Shown here one piece after another: positions 8,842 through 18,211 of a DNA stretch of 64,000 nt. The notes beneath the pieces were generated by a model. The model was given only the letters and a program-made list of their open reading frames with translations. It searched no databases and was not told the DNA's origin. The translations under genes were made by a program, and so were the position numbers. The stretch is taken from NCBI GenBank assembly GCA_002717445.1, contig PBDY01000019.1, positions 1 through 64,000 on the forward strand. The letters run 5' to 3'. The number at the start of each line of letters is the position of its first letter. Position 1 is the stretch's first letter. The stretch comes from Gammaproteobacteria bacterium. GTDB lineage: Bacteria; Pseudomonadota; Gammaproteobacteria; Steroidobacterales; UBA11654.

Positions 8842-10380
8842 ATGAACTATTTAGTCTTAGCAAGAAAGTGGCGTCCCAAGAGTTTCTCAGAAGTCTCGGG
8901 TCAAGATCACGTTGTAAAGGCCATCCAAAATTCTCTAAAACAGAATAAAGTTCATCACGCTCTATTATTCACAGGCACAAGAGGAGTAGGGAAAACAACG
9001 ATAGCGAGGTTGTTTGCCAAATCACTCAATTGCGATGAGGGGATTACCCCTGAGCCATGCGGCAAATGCGAGTCCTGCGTGTCAATCGATGAAGGAAATT
9101 TTATGGATTTGATCGAAGTTGACGCAGCCTCACAAAGGGGAATAGATGACACGAGAGACCTGCTCGAGAATACGCAATACACGCCCACAGTGGGAAGGTA
9201 CAAGGTTTATTTAATCGATGAGGTGCATCAGCTCACAAAAGAGGCGTTCAATGCTCTTTTGAAAACTCTTGAAGAGCCACCAGAGCACATGAAATTTTTA
9301 CTGGCCACAACAGAAAGTGAAAAGATTCCGATCACTGTCTTGTCCAGGTGTTTAAAGTTTAATTTAAAAAAAATATCCGAAGAGCAGATAGCATCTAGAA
9401 TGAAAGAGATACTCGATGCTGAAAAGATTGAATACGAGGATGGTGCACTATCAATCATCAGTAAGTCTGCCGATGGGAGCATGAGGGATGCATTGAGTTT
9501 ATTGGATCAAGCGCTCGCCTATGAGAATTATAAGCTATCCGAGATCAATGTGATCGACATGCTTGGATTGATTGACAATAAGCATGCTCTCTCAATCGTT
9601 CAATCAATCCTCAGTCAAGATGCAGACACACTCAAAAATCAACTTGAAGAATTGGATTCAAAATATCCTAATTACAATGATGTCCTTGATAGTATTGCGA
9701 GCATCACGCAAGAAATCGCATATCTTCAGGTGCTCGATGCTTCAAAAGTTGCATCAGAACCTGAAATGATTGACTTATCAAACAATCATTCTCCCGAGCT
9801 CATACAATTGATTTATCAGATTGCAATAAACTCAAAACGCGACTTATCGATGGCTCCAAGCGCAAAAGAGGGATTTACGATGGCAGTTCTTAGAATGTAT
9901 GCGTTTCAGTTATCCGAATCACAGCCCGTTATCAATAAACAATCAAATACTGCACAAAAAAAAATTAAAGAATCAGAGCCACTGGTAAATGGCGAGTCAC
10001 AGCAAAGCAGTATTTCATCCAATAATTGGACAAAGGAAGTTGCAAATATGAACCTTAGAGGTGCAGTAAAACAACTTGCTGCAAATTGTTTCTTCGATCG
10101 AATGGATAACGATGTCCTCTATTTAAAAATTCACAGTGAAAACGAACATCAGATGATTGAACGAGCTGTCCAAGGATTAAATGCATACTTAACCAGTCAC
10201 TACAGCGGTATCAAAAAGATGGTCATTCAAATTGAAAAAGAAAATGGAAAGACATTGGCCGGTGAAGCAAAAATACAAAACGAAGAGCAAATCATTATGA
10301 ATAAATCAAGAGCCAGTTCAGACCCAGTGGTTCAAGAGTTTGTTGATCTATTTGACGCAACCATCGAAGAAAGTAAATGA
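8842..10380 (+). CDS. dnaX: DNA polymerase III subunit gamma/tau
   Basis: LARKWRPKSFSEVSGQ, GTRGVGKTTIARLFAKSLNC, Zn motif CGKCESC, DEVHQL. Confidence 0.97.
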   Translation: MNYLVLARKWRPKSFSEVSGQDHVVKAIQNSLKQNKVHHALLFTGTRGVGKTTIARLFAKSLNCDEGITPEPCGKCESCVSIDEGNFMDLIEVDAASQRGIDDTRDLLENTQYTPTVGRYKVYLIDEVHQLTKEAFNALLKTLEEPPEHMKFLLATTESEKIPITVLSRCLKFNLKKISEEQIASRMKEILDAEKIEYEDGALSIISKSADGSMRDALSLLDQALAYENYKLSEINVIDMLGLIDNKHALSIVQSILSQDADTLKNQLEELDSKYPNYNDVLDSIASITQEIAYLQVLDASKVASEPEMIDLSNNHSPELIQLIYQIAINSKRDLSMAPSAKEGFTMAVLRMYAFQLSESQPVINKQSNTAQKKIKESEPLVNGESQQSSISSNNWTKEVANMNLRGAVKQLAANCFFDRMDNDVLYLKIHSENEHQMIERAVQGLNAYLTSHYSGIKKMVIQIEKENGKTLAGEAKIQNEEQIIMNKSRASSDPVVQEFVDLFDATIEESK

Positions 10381-10985
10381 AGCACTTCAGTCCGATTCTA
10401 CAAGACCTTATTAATGCGTTTAAGGGATTGCCTGGTATCGGCGTTAAAAGCGCTCAAAGGATTGTTTTTAACCTGATTCAACACAATCAGGAAAAAGCCT
10501 TATTCCTGTCTGACACAATAAAAAATGCTTTAGAGAATATCAATGAGTGTTCAAATTGCAGAATGTATACAGATTCTGATTTATGTGAAATCTGCAGCGA
10601 TCCTCAAAGAGATTCAGCAATGTTATGTGTCATCGAATCGCCGGCCGATATGATAGCGATCGAAAATTCAATGTCATTTAACGGGAAATACTTTGTCCTC
10701 ATGGGTAAACTCTCTCCACTGGATGGCATTGGCCCTGACCAATTGAAACTGGACATGCTTGAGTCCATCGTAAAAGAGGGGGCCATCAGAGAAATCATTC
10801 TCGCAAATAGCCCAACAATTGAAGGCGAAGCAACAGCCTCATACATACTTGGTCTCATTGAAAATACAGACATAGAGGCGACAAGAATTGCTTACGGTGT
10901 ACCCATGGGTGGTGAGCTTGAATATGTTGATTCCAGTACACTGACACAAGCACTAAACAACCGTTCGTTGGTTTCTAAGAAATAG
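10377..10985 (+). CDS. recR: Recombination mediator RecR
   Basis: LPGIGVKSAQRI, zinc finger CSNCRMYTDSDLCEIC, Toprim domain; ATGA overlap with dnaX. Confidence 0.97.
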   Translation: MKHFSPILQDLINAFKGLPGIGVKSAQRIVFNLIQHNQEKALFLSDTIKNALENINECSNCRMYTDSDLCEICSDPQRDSAMLCVIESPADMIAIENSMSFNGKYFVLMGKLSPLDGIGPDQLKLDMLESIVKEGAIREIILANSPTIEGEATASYILGLIENTDIEATRIAYGVPMGGELEYVDSSTLTQALNNRSLVSKK

Positions 10986-11853
10986 TCTCTATGATCTTCA
11001 TATAATGTTTGTGACGTCGTTTCGATGATTCATCCAAAAGCATCATATCTTTCACAGAGCATTTAGGCTCACTGATATGAAGACAGTCCCTGTATTTACA
11101 TTCATTTCTTTTTGTGTCGATTTCTCTGAACCCGTTTTGAATGAGGTGTTTGTTTGTAACATCTGGGTGTAGATTCTCCATACCAGGGGTGTCAAAAAGG
11201 TAAATACCATCGTTCAAGATATGCAGCTTTGTGGTGGTGGTGGTGTGCCTTCCTCGTTTATTTTTTTCTGACAGCGTATTGGTCTTAATGGTTTCTTCTT
11301 GAATCAACCAATTAATCAAGGTGGACTTACCAACACCAGACTGGCCCAATAAAAGGGAGGTTTCATTTTTTAAAATACTCAAAAGATCAGCTTTATTCGC
11401 ATCTTTTATTGCTGAAACAATTGTGACCGGATACCCCAAGCTCTCATAATAAATAAGCTCTTTTTTTAATGAGTAATGTTCCAAGTCAGATTTATTGATA
11501 ACAATATTGATTTTGCATTCATTCATTTCAGCAATGAGTATTAATTTATCCAATAAAAATAAATTCGCTTTTGGCTGAGGAGACACAACGATTATTGCAT
11601 TGGTTACGTTATTAGCTATGTTTTGGATTGAACCATTGCCACTCATCTTTTTAAGGGAATTGTCTGCGTCCAAAACTTTATCAATGGTGCATTCATCTGA
11701 AATCAACTCATTACAAATCACACGATCTCCAATAACCAGATTGGACTGTTTTTGAATCAAGATAAATGACTGGAATCCATTAAGAGGGTTCCAACAGAGG
11801 CCTCTATTGCCATACAGCTCCGTTACGATTGATATGTTATTTGCAGTTGTCAT
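10975..11853 (-). CDS. rsgA: Ribosome small subunit-dependent GTPase RsgA
   Basis: Circularly permuted GTPase: NKSD, then GQSGVGKSTLINWL, DTPGM, C-terminal Zn motif CKYRDCLHISEPKC. Confidence 0.95.
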   Translation of the reverse strand: MTTANNISIVTELYGNRGLCWNPLNGFQSFILIQKQSNLVIGDRVICNELISDECTIDKVLDADNSLKKMSGNGSIQNIANNVTNAIIVVSPQPKANLFLLDKLILIAEMNECKINIVINKSDLEHYSLKKELIYYESLGYPVTIVSAIKDANKADLLSILKNETSLLLGQSGVGKSTLINWLIQEETIKTNTLSEKNKRGRHTTTTTKLHILNDGIYLFDTPGMENLHPDVTNKHLIQNGFREIDTKRNECKYRDCLHISEPKCSVKDMMLLDESSKRRHKHYMKIIETIS

Positions 11854-11903
11854 TAGTCAAGTTTTTTCAATTTGATTGTATAAGTTTGATAAAATCTGAC
11901 CCT

Positions 11904-12458
11904 ATGTCAAATTCTTCAAAACGCCTTATCTGGATAGACCTTGAGATGACAGGCCTCGATACGTTCAATGACTCGATCCTTGAAATTGCAACCGTTGTTA
12001 CAGATGCAGATTTAGAGATTGTTGCAGAAGGTCCTAATTTGGCCATATACCATGATGACGAAAGGCTTGATCAAATGGATGATTGGAACAAGAGGACCCA
12101 TTCTAGATCAGGCTTATTGGATAGGGTTAGATCATCAAACTTATCGATTAGAGACGCAGAAAAACAAACTTTGGATTTTCTAAAAAAGCTTACCAATAAG
12201 AAAGAAGCGCCATTGTGCGGAAATAGCATTTGCCAAGATAGGCGATTCATGGCCAGATTAATGCCTCAGCTAGAAGATCATTTTCAGTATCGTAACTTAG
12301 ATGTCACATCGATTAAAATCACTGCGCAACTTTGGGCGCCCGATATTTCAAGATCTTTTATTAAGAATTCAAACCATCTAGCGAGAGATGATATTTATGA
12401 TTCAATTTATGAACTGAGACACTACCGAAATCATTTTCTTAAGATTGAAAACGATTAA
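11904..12458 (+). CDS. orn: Oligoribonuclease
   Basis: WIDLEMTGLDTFNDSILEIATVVTDADL; GNSICQDRRFMARLMPQLEDHFQYRNLDVTS; ATG at 11904 preferred over 11829. Confidence 0.97.
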   Translation: MSNSSKRLIWIDLEMTGLDTFNDSILEIATVVTDADLEIVAEGPNLAIYHDDERLDQMDDWNKRTHSRSGLLDRVRSSNLSIRDAEKQTLDFLKKLTNKKEAPLCGNSICQDRRFMARLMPQLEDHFQYRNLDVTSIKITAQLWAPDISRSFIKNSNHLARDDIYDSIYELRHYRNHFLKIEND

Positions 12459-12829
12459 GTAAAAAATAGCCAAATATTTGAAATCAGCCCCACGGTAAAA
12501 ACAATGCTTCTCAAAGAGCCTTTATTTGTTATGTAAAAATAGCCGTGAAGCAATCTAGATAATAAAAAGACCATACAAAGCAGGTCAATCATTGACTGAT
12601 CATTTCCTATTTGGTGCGCAACAATCACAGCGGCTGCGAAAGCTGGAAATGTTTCATAACAATTCTGTTCAGCATTGTATGCATTTTTTGCCATTCCAGA
12701 CAATGATGAGATGTGATCTCGGGGTGATTCGTTATTGTATGTAACACTGCCTTCACCGTATTTTGAGACTCCAGCCCAAAAGATTGGCAAAAGCATACAG
12801 ATCAGCAAACAAATGTATCCAGTTGTCAT
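12455..12829 (-). CDS. MAPEG family membrane protein
   Basis: N/P-rich loop SPRD...GMAKNAYNAEQNCYETFPAFAAAVIVAH plus four hydrophobic segments. Confidence 0.85.
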   Translation of the reverse strand: MTTGYICLLICMLLPIFWAGVSKYGEGSVTYNNESPRDHISSLSGMAKNAYNAEQNCYETFPAFAAAVIVAHQIGNDQSMIDLLCMVFLLSRLLHGYFYITNKGSLRSIVFTVGLISNIWLFFT

Positions 12830-12869
12830 TTCGCTATGCTCCTTTTATAAATTATTGAATGGTTATATT

Positions 12870-13412
12870 ATGAACTTATATAACTATAATCTGTTATTAG
12901 TGAAAGACTACTTAAAATTTGAACAAAACTCTAAGCTGATATCGAATAAGGATATTGTCTCACTCTCTAAACTCAATGATCAGCTCACGGAGAATAATTT
13001 CAAACTCTTTAAGGAGCTCATTCTCGATTCAATACCAAAATGCAATCAAACCTCTGCAGGCGATAAATACAGTGTCACAACATATAGATTAACCAATTCA
13101 AGAATGCCATCCATTGAAGTCTGCATTGAAAATCTTTCAAAATATACAAAGCATGCATACTTGTGTATCGATCCAATGCAGAAAACAGGCAATGTTCACT
13201 TCAGGCCTTTCACTTTTCGTACAAAGATATACGTGGACGCCAAGCTTATTGAGGTCTATGACCTATCCGAGGAAACCGCTAACGAGCACTCAGAGTCCGG
13301 CATCTCAAAAAGCCTACTTAGAAAAACTGACATTGAGGAAAAAATCATTCTATCAACCATATTCAATGATTGGTTGAAAGAGCTGATTTCAGTAAATTAC
13401 CAATTATCATAG
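12870..13412 (+). CDS. DUF1249/YqiB-like protein
   Basis: By-eye resemblance to E. coli YqiB: YRLTNSRMPSIEVCIENLSKYTKHAYLCI...ARIYVDAKLIEVYD-like core, then ...IFNDWLKELI; ATG at 12870 preferred. Confidence 0.6.
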   Translation: MNLYNYNLLLVKDYLKFEQNSKLISNKDIVSLSKLNDQLTENNFKLFKELILDSIPKCNQTSAGDKYSVTTYRLTNSRMPSIEVCIENLSKYTKHAYLCIDPMQKTGNVHFRPFTFRTKIYVDAKLIEVYDLSEETANEHSESGISKSLLRKTDIEEKIILSTIFNDWLKELISVNYQLS

Positions 13413-14789
13413 ATGACAGCGAGATCACCACTTCAAAATAAAAGTTTTCGACAGCTGTTTATTGCTCAAATCATTGCATTGGTTGGAACTGGTTTTTCTA
13501 CCATTGCATTGGCTTTATTGGCTTATGATCTCGCATTGAATGAGGCAGGAAGGGTTTTAGGGATAGCCCTCGCCATCAAAATGGTCGCTTATGTTTTCTT
13601 TGCACCGATCATTGGAGGATTTGTGCACCGATTACCCAGAAAATTATTTTTAATCCTGATGGATGTATTCAGAGCCATTGTTGTTCTCATGATCCCATTC
13701 ATTAGTGAAATATGGCACATCTATGTATTGATTTTTGTTTTAAATTTATTTTCAGCAGGTTTTAAACCAGTTTTCCAAGCCTTGATTCCAGATATACTGA
13801 ATGATGAAAAGCAGTACGCTAAGGCGCTTGCATACTCAAGGGTTGCTTATGATTTAGAAAATATACTGAGCCCTACGTTTGCGGCCATTGCTTTGTTGTA
13901 CCTGAACTATGCAGGACTCTTTATGATTAATTCTCTTGCATTTCTGATTTCTGCAATCATCGTCTTTGGCACGCTTTTTCCAAGCGATAAAATCATTGAA
14001 CGCTCAGGCAACATCGTCGAGGAGGTGTCTTTTGGAATCCGTTCATATATGAAAACACCCAGACTGAGGGCTTTATTCATATTGTATTTTGGGATCGCAT
14101 TGGCAAGCTCGATGATTATCGTAAACACTGTGATCTACGTTAAAGACTACCTTTATCTATCGGATTCAACTGTGGCAGTTCTTATGGGAGCATCCGGACT
14201 AGGCTCCATGCTGATTGCTTTCATATACCCATCTCTCAATGAAAAGATGATTGATAAATACATTACTCAATTCGGTGTTTTGATACTGGCATTGGTCATG
14301 TTTCTTATGTCTTATGAACCGATCTACTTATTTTCGTTGTTGGTTTGGTTTTTAACAGGCATAGGATTATCGCTCTCGCAAATCCCATCTGGAAAGATTG
14401 TGAATATGTCTTCCAGTCCATCCGACAGAGCTGCGTATTTTACAGCGCAATTCTCATTGTCACATTTATCTTGGTTTTTTGGTTATTTGCTTGCTGGTCA
14501 ATTGGTATTTATTTTTGGATTTAGTTTTACCGCAACCCTGTTTTCAATGATCGTGATTGTGTGCCTCCTATTCAGTTTATTAATTTGGCCAAACGAAGAG
14601 AATAACAAACAGATGCTCCACACACATGAAAGGTTTACTCATTCGCACACTCACAGCCATGAAGATGATCACCATGAACATGACCACGATTCAGACAATG
14701 AAGAACATTCACATGATCATGAGCATATAGCCGTTACCCATGAACATAAGTTTTTTATAGATATTCATCACCAAAGCTGGCCAAAGTAG
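13413..14789 (+). CDS. MFS transporter with histidine-rich C-terminal tail (candidate metal exporter)
   Basis: Multi-TM MFS protein; C-terminus HTHERFTHSHTHSHEDDHHEHDHDSDNEEHSHDHEHIAVTHEHKFF... Confidence 0.88.
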   Translation: MTARSPLQNKSFRQLFIAQIIALVGTGFSTIALALLAYDLALNEAGRVLGIALAIKMVAYVFFAPIIGGFVHRLPRKLFLILMDVFRAIVVLMIPFISEIWHIYVLIFVLNLFSAGFKPVFQALIPDILNDEKQYAKALAYSRVAYDLENILSPTFAAIALLYLNYAGLFMINSLAFLISAIIVFGTLFPSDKIIERSGNIVEEVSFGIRSYMKTPRLRALFILYFGIALASSMIIVNTVIYVKDYLYLSDSTVAVLMGASGLGSMLIAFIYPSLNEKMIDKYITQFGVLILALVMFLMSYEPIYLFSLLVWFLTGIGLSLSQIPSGKIVNMSSSPSDRAAYFTAQFSLSHLSWFFGYLLAGQLVFIFGFSFTATLFSMIVIVCLLFSLLIWPNEENNKQMLHTHERFTHSHTHSHEDDHHEHDHDSDNEEHSHDHEHIAVTHEHKFFIDIHHQSWPK

Positions 14790-14803
14790 GGCAAAAGGGA
14801 ATG

Positions 14804-16885
14804 CTATGACTTCTTCTGAAGATTGGTCGAAGTCAATGACGAAGCACTCTGATGTTTCTGAATGATCATATCAATCATCACCAAATAGACTTCATTTAGT
14901 ATTGTTTCGTCACGAAAGTCATCAAAATCATAATTATCGGTATAACCCAACTCCGAGAGTTTTTGATTTCTTCTGTTCTCAACCTCTTCTTGCTTTGAAT
15001 TTCTTCTCTGCAGTCGTTTGTCATAATTGAGAGTGATCAAGTCAACCTCACTTTCTTTCTCAAAGTACGCTATTTCATCATTGATGTATTGAATTGCTGG
15101 GTTGTCTTTCTCTCTGATTTGATGATTGTTTGCTAAGATGTTCTTTGTGATCTCAAGACTGGAATCTTTCAAATAATTCAGTGATATAATCTGATCCCAC
15201 GGCAATGTATTGTCTTTATTTTCCTCTCCGACAAGAGATTCATCAATGAAAGAGGGCAATGTGATATCGGGAATGACACCCTTGTTTTGTGTTCCTGAAC
15301 CATTCACGCGATAAAACTTTGCGATGGTCAATGTCAGCTGGCCAAAGCCTCTTTCTGATTTATATCTCGAATAGCGATCCAGTGGATATAGATTTTGAAC
15401 AGACCCCTTACCGAAGGATTTCTGACCAATAACGAGTCCTCGAGAATAATCCTGTATCGCTGCTGCAAATATTTCTGATGCAGAGGCGCTGAATCTATCT
15501 ATCACTACCGAAATCGGTCCGTCGTAAATATTTCCAGGTATAGGATCGTCAATGACCTCAATATTATCCTCCATATCCTTGAGTTGGACAACAGGGCCTT
15601 CATCTATGAATAAGCCAGTAAGTCCGGTTGCTTCATCTAATAACCCCCCTGAATTCCCTCTGAGATCGATCACGAGGGCATCAATGCCAATCTCTTTAAA
15701 CTCATTAACGATTCTTCTGACATCAGAGGTGGTGCTTTTGTAGTCCTGATCGCCCCTTCTTCGAGCAGCATAGTCTTGGTAAAAGCCGGGAATCTTAATC
15801 ACGCCTATTTGATAGTCATGATCATTATCGTTGATTGTCTTAATAAAACTCGATGCCGCCTGTTCTTCTAAAGAGATCTCGTCTCTTGTTAAAGTAACTT
15901 CATATGGCATTGCATCACCTTCCTGGCTGGATGGCAATATTTTTAATGTAATCACTGATCCCTTGGGTCCTCGGATAAGTTTGACCACTTCATTGACGTC
16001 CCATCCGATGACATCAATTATTTTTTCGTCATCATAGACTCCAATAATTTTATCCAATGGCTTAATGGTTCCATCTTTAAATGCTGGACCGCCAGGAATC
16101 AGATCAACAATTTGAATAAAATCATCATTGGTCTGAAGTCTTGCACCTATTCCTTGGTATGAAAGACTCGTTTGTATCTCGTATTCTTCTGCTTCGGATG
16201 GATTGAGATAACTAGAATGAGGATCTAGATGATTCATGTAAGCATTGAGAAATATATTCAATACATCTTGTTCGTTATAGTCATTGATTCTCTTGATGAA
16301 ACGAAGATAGCGCTTCCTTAATGTTTCTTTTGCTGCTTCTATATCTTGTCCCGCAATAACAAGCGAGAGTAAATCATTTATGGTTTTTTTCGTCCATTCA
16401 GCATTAATGATGTCCTCATCATACTTCCATTTATTTTTTGTATTTCTAAATCGAAAGACATCGTCCGATTCAAAATCATTTGTTTTAGTAATGACTTGCA
16501 ACGAATGGTCAAGCCTTTGTTGCACTCGAAGGCGATAGGTAGAGAAGATATCGAAAACGGGTTTCAATTGGCCATCCCTCAATGAATCATCCAATTCATA
16601 TTTGTAGCGTTGAAAGTAGGTGATATCTGTTTGAGAGAAATACATCTTATTTCTATCCAACGTATTGATATATTCATTCAGTATTTTGATCGATGACTCA
16701 TTATTGGTTGATGATTGACTGTAATGAGCACGCTCACTGATTGCTGTTACCAAACGAGTGAGATATGCATCTTCTGCATCCAATTCAAGTATCTTTGGGA
16801 CACTGTGCTGATCACTGTCAGAATAAAGTTCTAGTGGAGTTAAAACGATGACTAGTGGAATTATAAACTTCAATAATATGACCAT
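14804..16885 (-). CDS. prc: Carboxy-terminal processing (tail-specific) protease
   Basis: PDZ-like YQGIGARLQ...IVDLIPGGPAFKDG; S41 motifs DLRGNSGGLLDEA and DRFSASASEIFAAAIQD, GKGSVQ; start at 16885 (MVILLKFIIPLVIV signal). Confidence 0.94.
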   Translation of the reverse strand: MVILLKFIIPLVIVLTPLELYSDSDQHSVPKILELDAEDAYLTRLVTAISERAHYSQSSTNNESSIKILNEYINTLDRNKMYFSQTDITYFQRYKYELDDSLRDGQLKPVFDIFSTYRLRVQQRLDHSLQVITKTNDFESDDVFRFRNTKNKWKYDEDIINAEWTKKTINDLLSLVIAGQDIEAAKETLRKRYLRFIKRINDYNEQDVLNIFLNAYMNHLDPHSSYLNPSEAEEYEIQTSLSYQGIGARLQTNDDFIQIVDLIPGGPAFKDGTIKPLDKIIGVYDDEKIIDVIGWDVNEVVKLIRGPKGSVITLKILPSSQEGDAMPYEVTLTRDEISLEEQAASSFIKTINDNDHDYQIGVIKIPGFYQDYAARRRGDQDYKSTTSDVRRIVNEFKEIGIDALVIDLRGNSGGLLDEATGLTGLFIDEGPVVQLKDMEDNIEVIDDPIPGNIYDGPISVVIDRFSASASEIFAAAIQDYSRGLVIGQKSFGKGSVQNLYPLDRYSRYKSERGFGQLTLTIAKFYRVNGSGTQNKGVIPDITLPSFIDESLVGEENKDNTLPWDQIISLNYLKDSSLEITKNILANNHQIREKDNPAIQYINDEIAYFEKESEVDLITLNYDKRLQRRNSKQEEVENRRNQKLSELGYTDNYDFDDFRDETILNEVYLVMIDMIIQKHQSASSLTSTNLQKKS

Positions 16886-16890
16886 GATTT

Positions 16891-17544
16891 TTAACTCGAA
16901 AAGAAACCGACTATTTGATCGGAGAGTCCATCGCACGCATTTAACTGTGTTCTAGCTAAAATAGGGATGGGTATCACGATGGCAGGGATCATTGATGTTC
17001 CTGTGACATTTGCACTGACATTGCCAACAGAGGTCTCTTGTGACAAATCCCAGACGGATGCATTGTATGCAGATGTATCATCCCACCAGGCAAAACCAAA
17101 ACAGCCACCTCCACCTGGTCCTGCAGCACAGGAGAGAGCGCCAGAACTGGCATTCGTTTTTGTTTCTCCTGTGATTTTTATGAGGTACTTAATCCTCATA
17201 TCAGTTAGTTTACTTTTGACAAGATCATTGTTTAGAATTTTTGGGAGATCTTCGATCGATTGGGGAGCGGTGCTAGGCTCAAACCATGGGTAAAAGAGAT
17301 TCTGAAACTGCTTTGTGGGTATGATTTCAAATGTATTTTGCTTTTTAGCAATGGAGCTATTGAGACAATCCATGAAATCCAATTCTGTTTGATTCCCAGC
17401 GTGATAGCTATTTGAGAGCAACACAATTGATTCATCGTCACTGATTGTGAATGCTGTATTAACCTCTTCATCCACACGAGTGGTTGAGCAACCAACAGTA
17501 AATAATAATGCGAGTAGAAAAGTATTTTTCTTCAGGATTCTCAT
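16891..17544 (-). CDS. Putative lipoprotein of unknown function
   Basis: MRILKKNTFLLALLFTVGCSTT lipobox; glycine-rich AAGPGGGGCFGFAWWDDTS motif. Confidence 0.7.
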   Translation of the reverse strand: MRILKKNTFLLALLFTVGCSTTRVDEEVNTAFTISDDESIVLLSNSYHAGNQTELDFMDCLNSSIAKKQNTFEIIPTKQFQNLFYPWFEPSTAPQSIEDLPKILNNDLVKSKLTDMRIKYLIKITGETKTNASSGALSCAAGPGGGGCFGFAWWDDTSAYNASVWDLSQETSVGNVSANVTGTSMIPAIVIPIPILARTQLNACDGLSDQIVGFFSS

Positions 17545-17545
17545 G

Positions 17546-18139
17546 TCAACTGATTGAATTAACAATATCTTTAATTTCGTCTTGCGTTTTAATACTGAGA
17601 TTGGCTCCAGTATCTCTAAGAGCTATTTGAATTGCTCTTGTAAATGCCTCATCAGCTTGAAAGGTGCCCGTCTCTTGTTCTCCATATCCAGTAATAAACC
17701 AATTATCAATTGATTGGTCCTTGTCATCTAGAATTTGAATATTGTATTTAAACCAAACCGAATATTTTTGATTCGCAGCCATTTGAGGAGTTAGATATTC
17801 AAATTTATCTAAACTGATATCAATACGAATAATTTTTGCAGACTTAGAATCTTCTGATTCAAAATCCACGAGAGAGAAGAATGATGAAAAGACATTTTGA
17901 AAGAGCTTCACTTGCGAGCTTCCGAAATTGATTTCTATGGAGGCTTCATTCCGCTGTACCTTCTCAGGTGAAAATATAAAGTTTTGCAGTTTTTCGTCAA
18001 ACACCAATCTGGCAGAGATGTTCTCATTTTTATTTACAAGCGGTGACGGAATATACGTGTCGATGATTAGGTTTTGGGATCCACAGCCAACCAAGAGTAA
18101 TGCTTGTAGGGCGATAATTTTTTTCACTGCATTATTCAT
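17546..18139 (-). CDS. Putative lipoprotein of unknown function
   Basis: MNNAVKKIIALQALLLVGCGSQ lipobox; adjacent to the lipoprotein above. Confidence 0.7.
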   Translation of the reverse strand: MNNAVKKIIALQALLLVGCGSQNLIIDTYIPSPLVNKNENISARLVFDEKLQNFIFSPEKVQRNEASIEINFGSSQVKLFQNVFSSFFSLVDFESEDSKSAKIIRIDISLDKFEYLTPQMAANQKYSVWFKYNIQILDDKDQSIDNWFITGYGEQETGTFQADEAFTRAIQIALRDTGANLSIKTQDEIKDIVNSIS

Positions 18140-18211
18140 ATGCAGTAACAGTATACGTGCGATTGAAATAATTTAGATGGTGTTTAAAAAAAATAATCGA
18201 AAGAAAAAAGA

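Noticed and set aside
9366-9373. A8 run earlier in dnaX as a second slippage site
   Set aside because: Lies inside the ATPase/domain III coding part and the -1 frame does not stop immediately; A-runs are common in this AT-rich genome.
16967-17293. 108-aa plus-strand Pro-rich ORF
   Set aside because: Antisense of the Gly-rich lipoprotein; PPPPGPAA is just the complement of the Gly codons.
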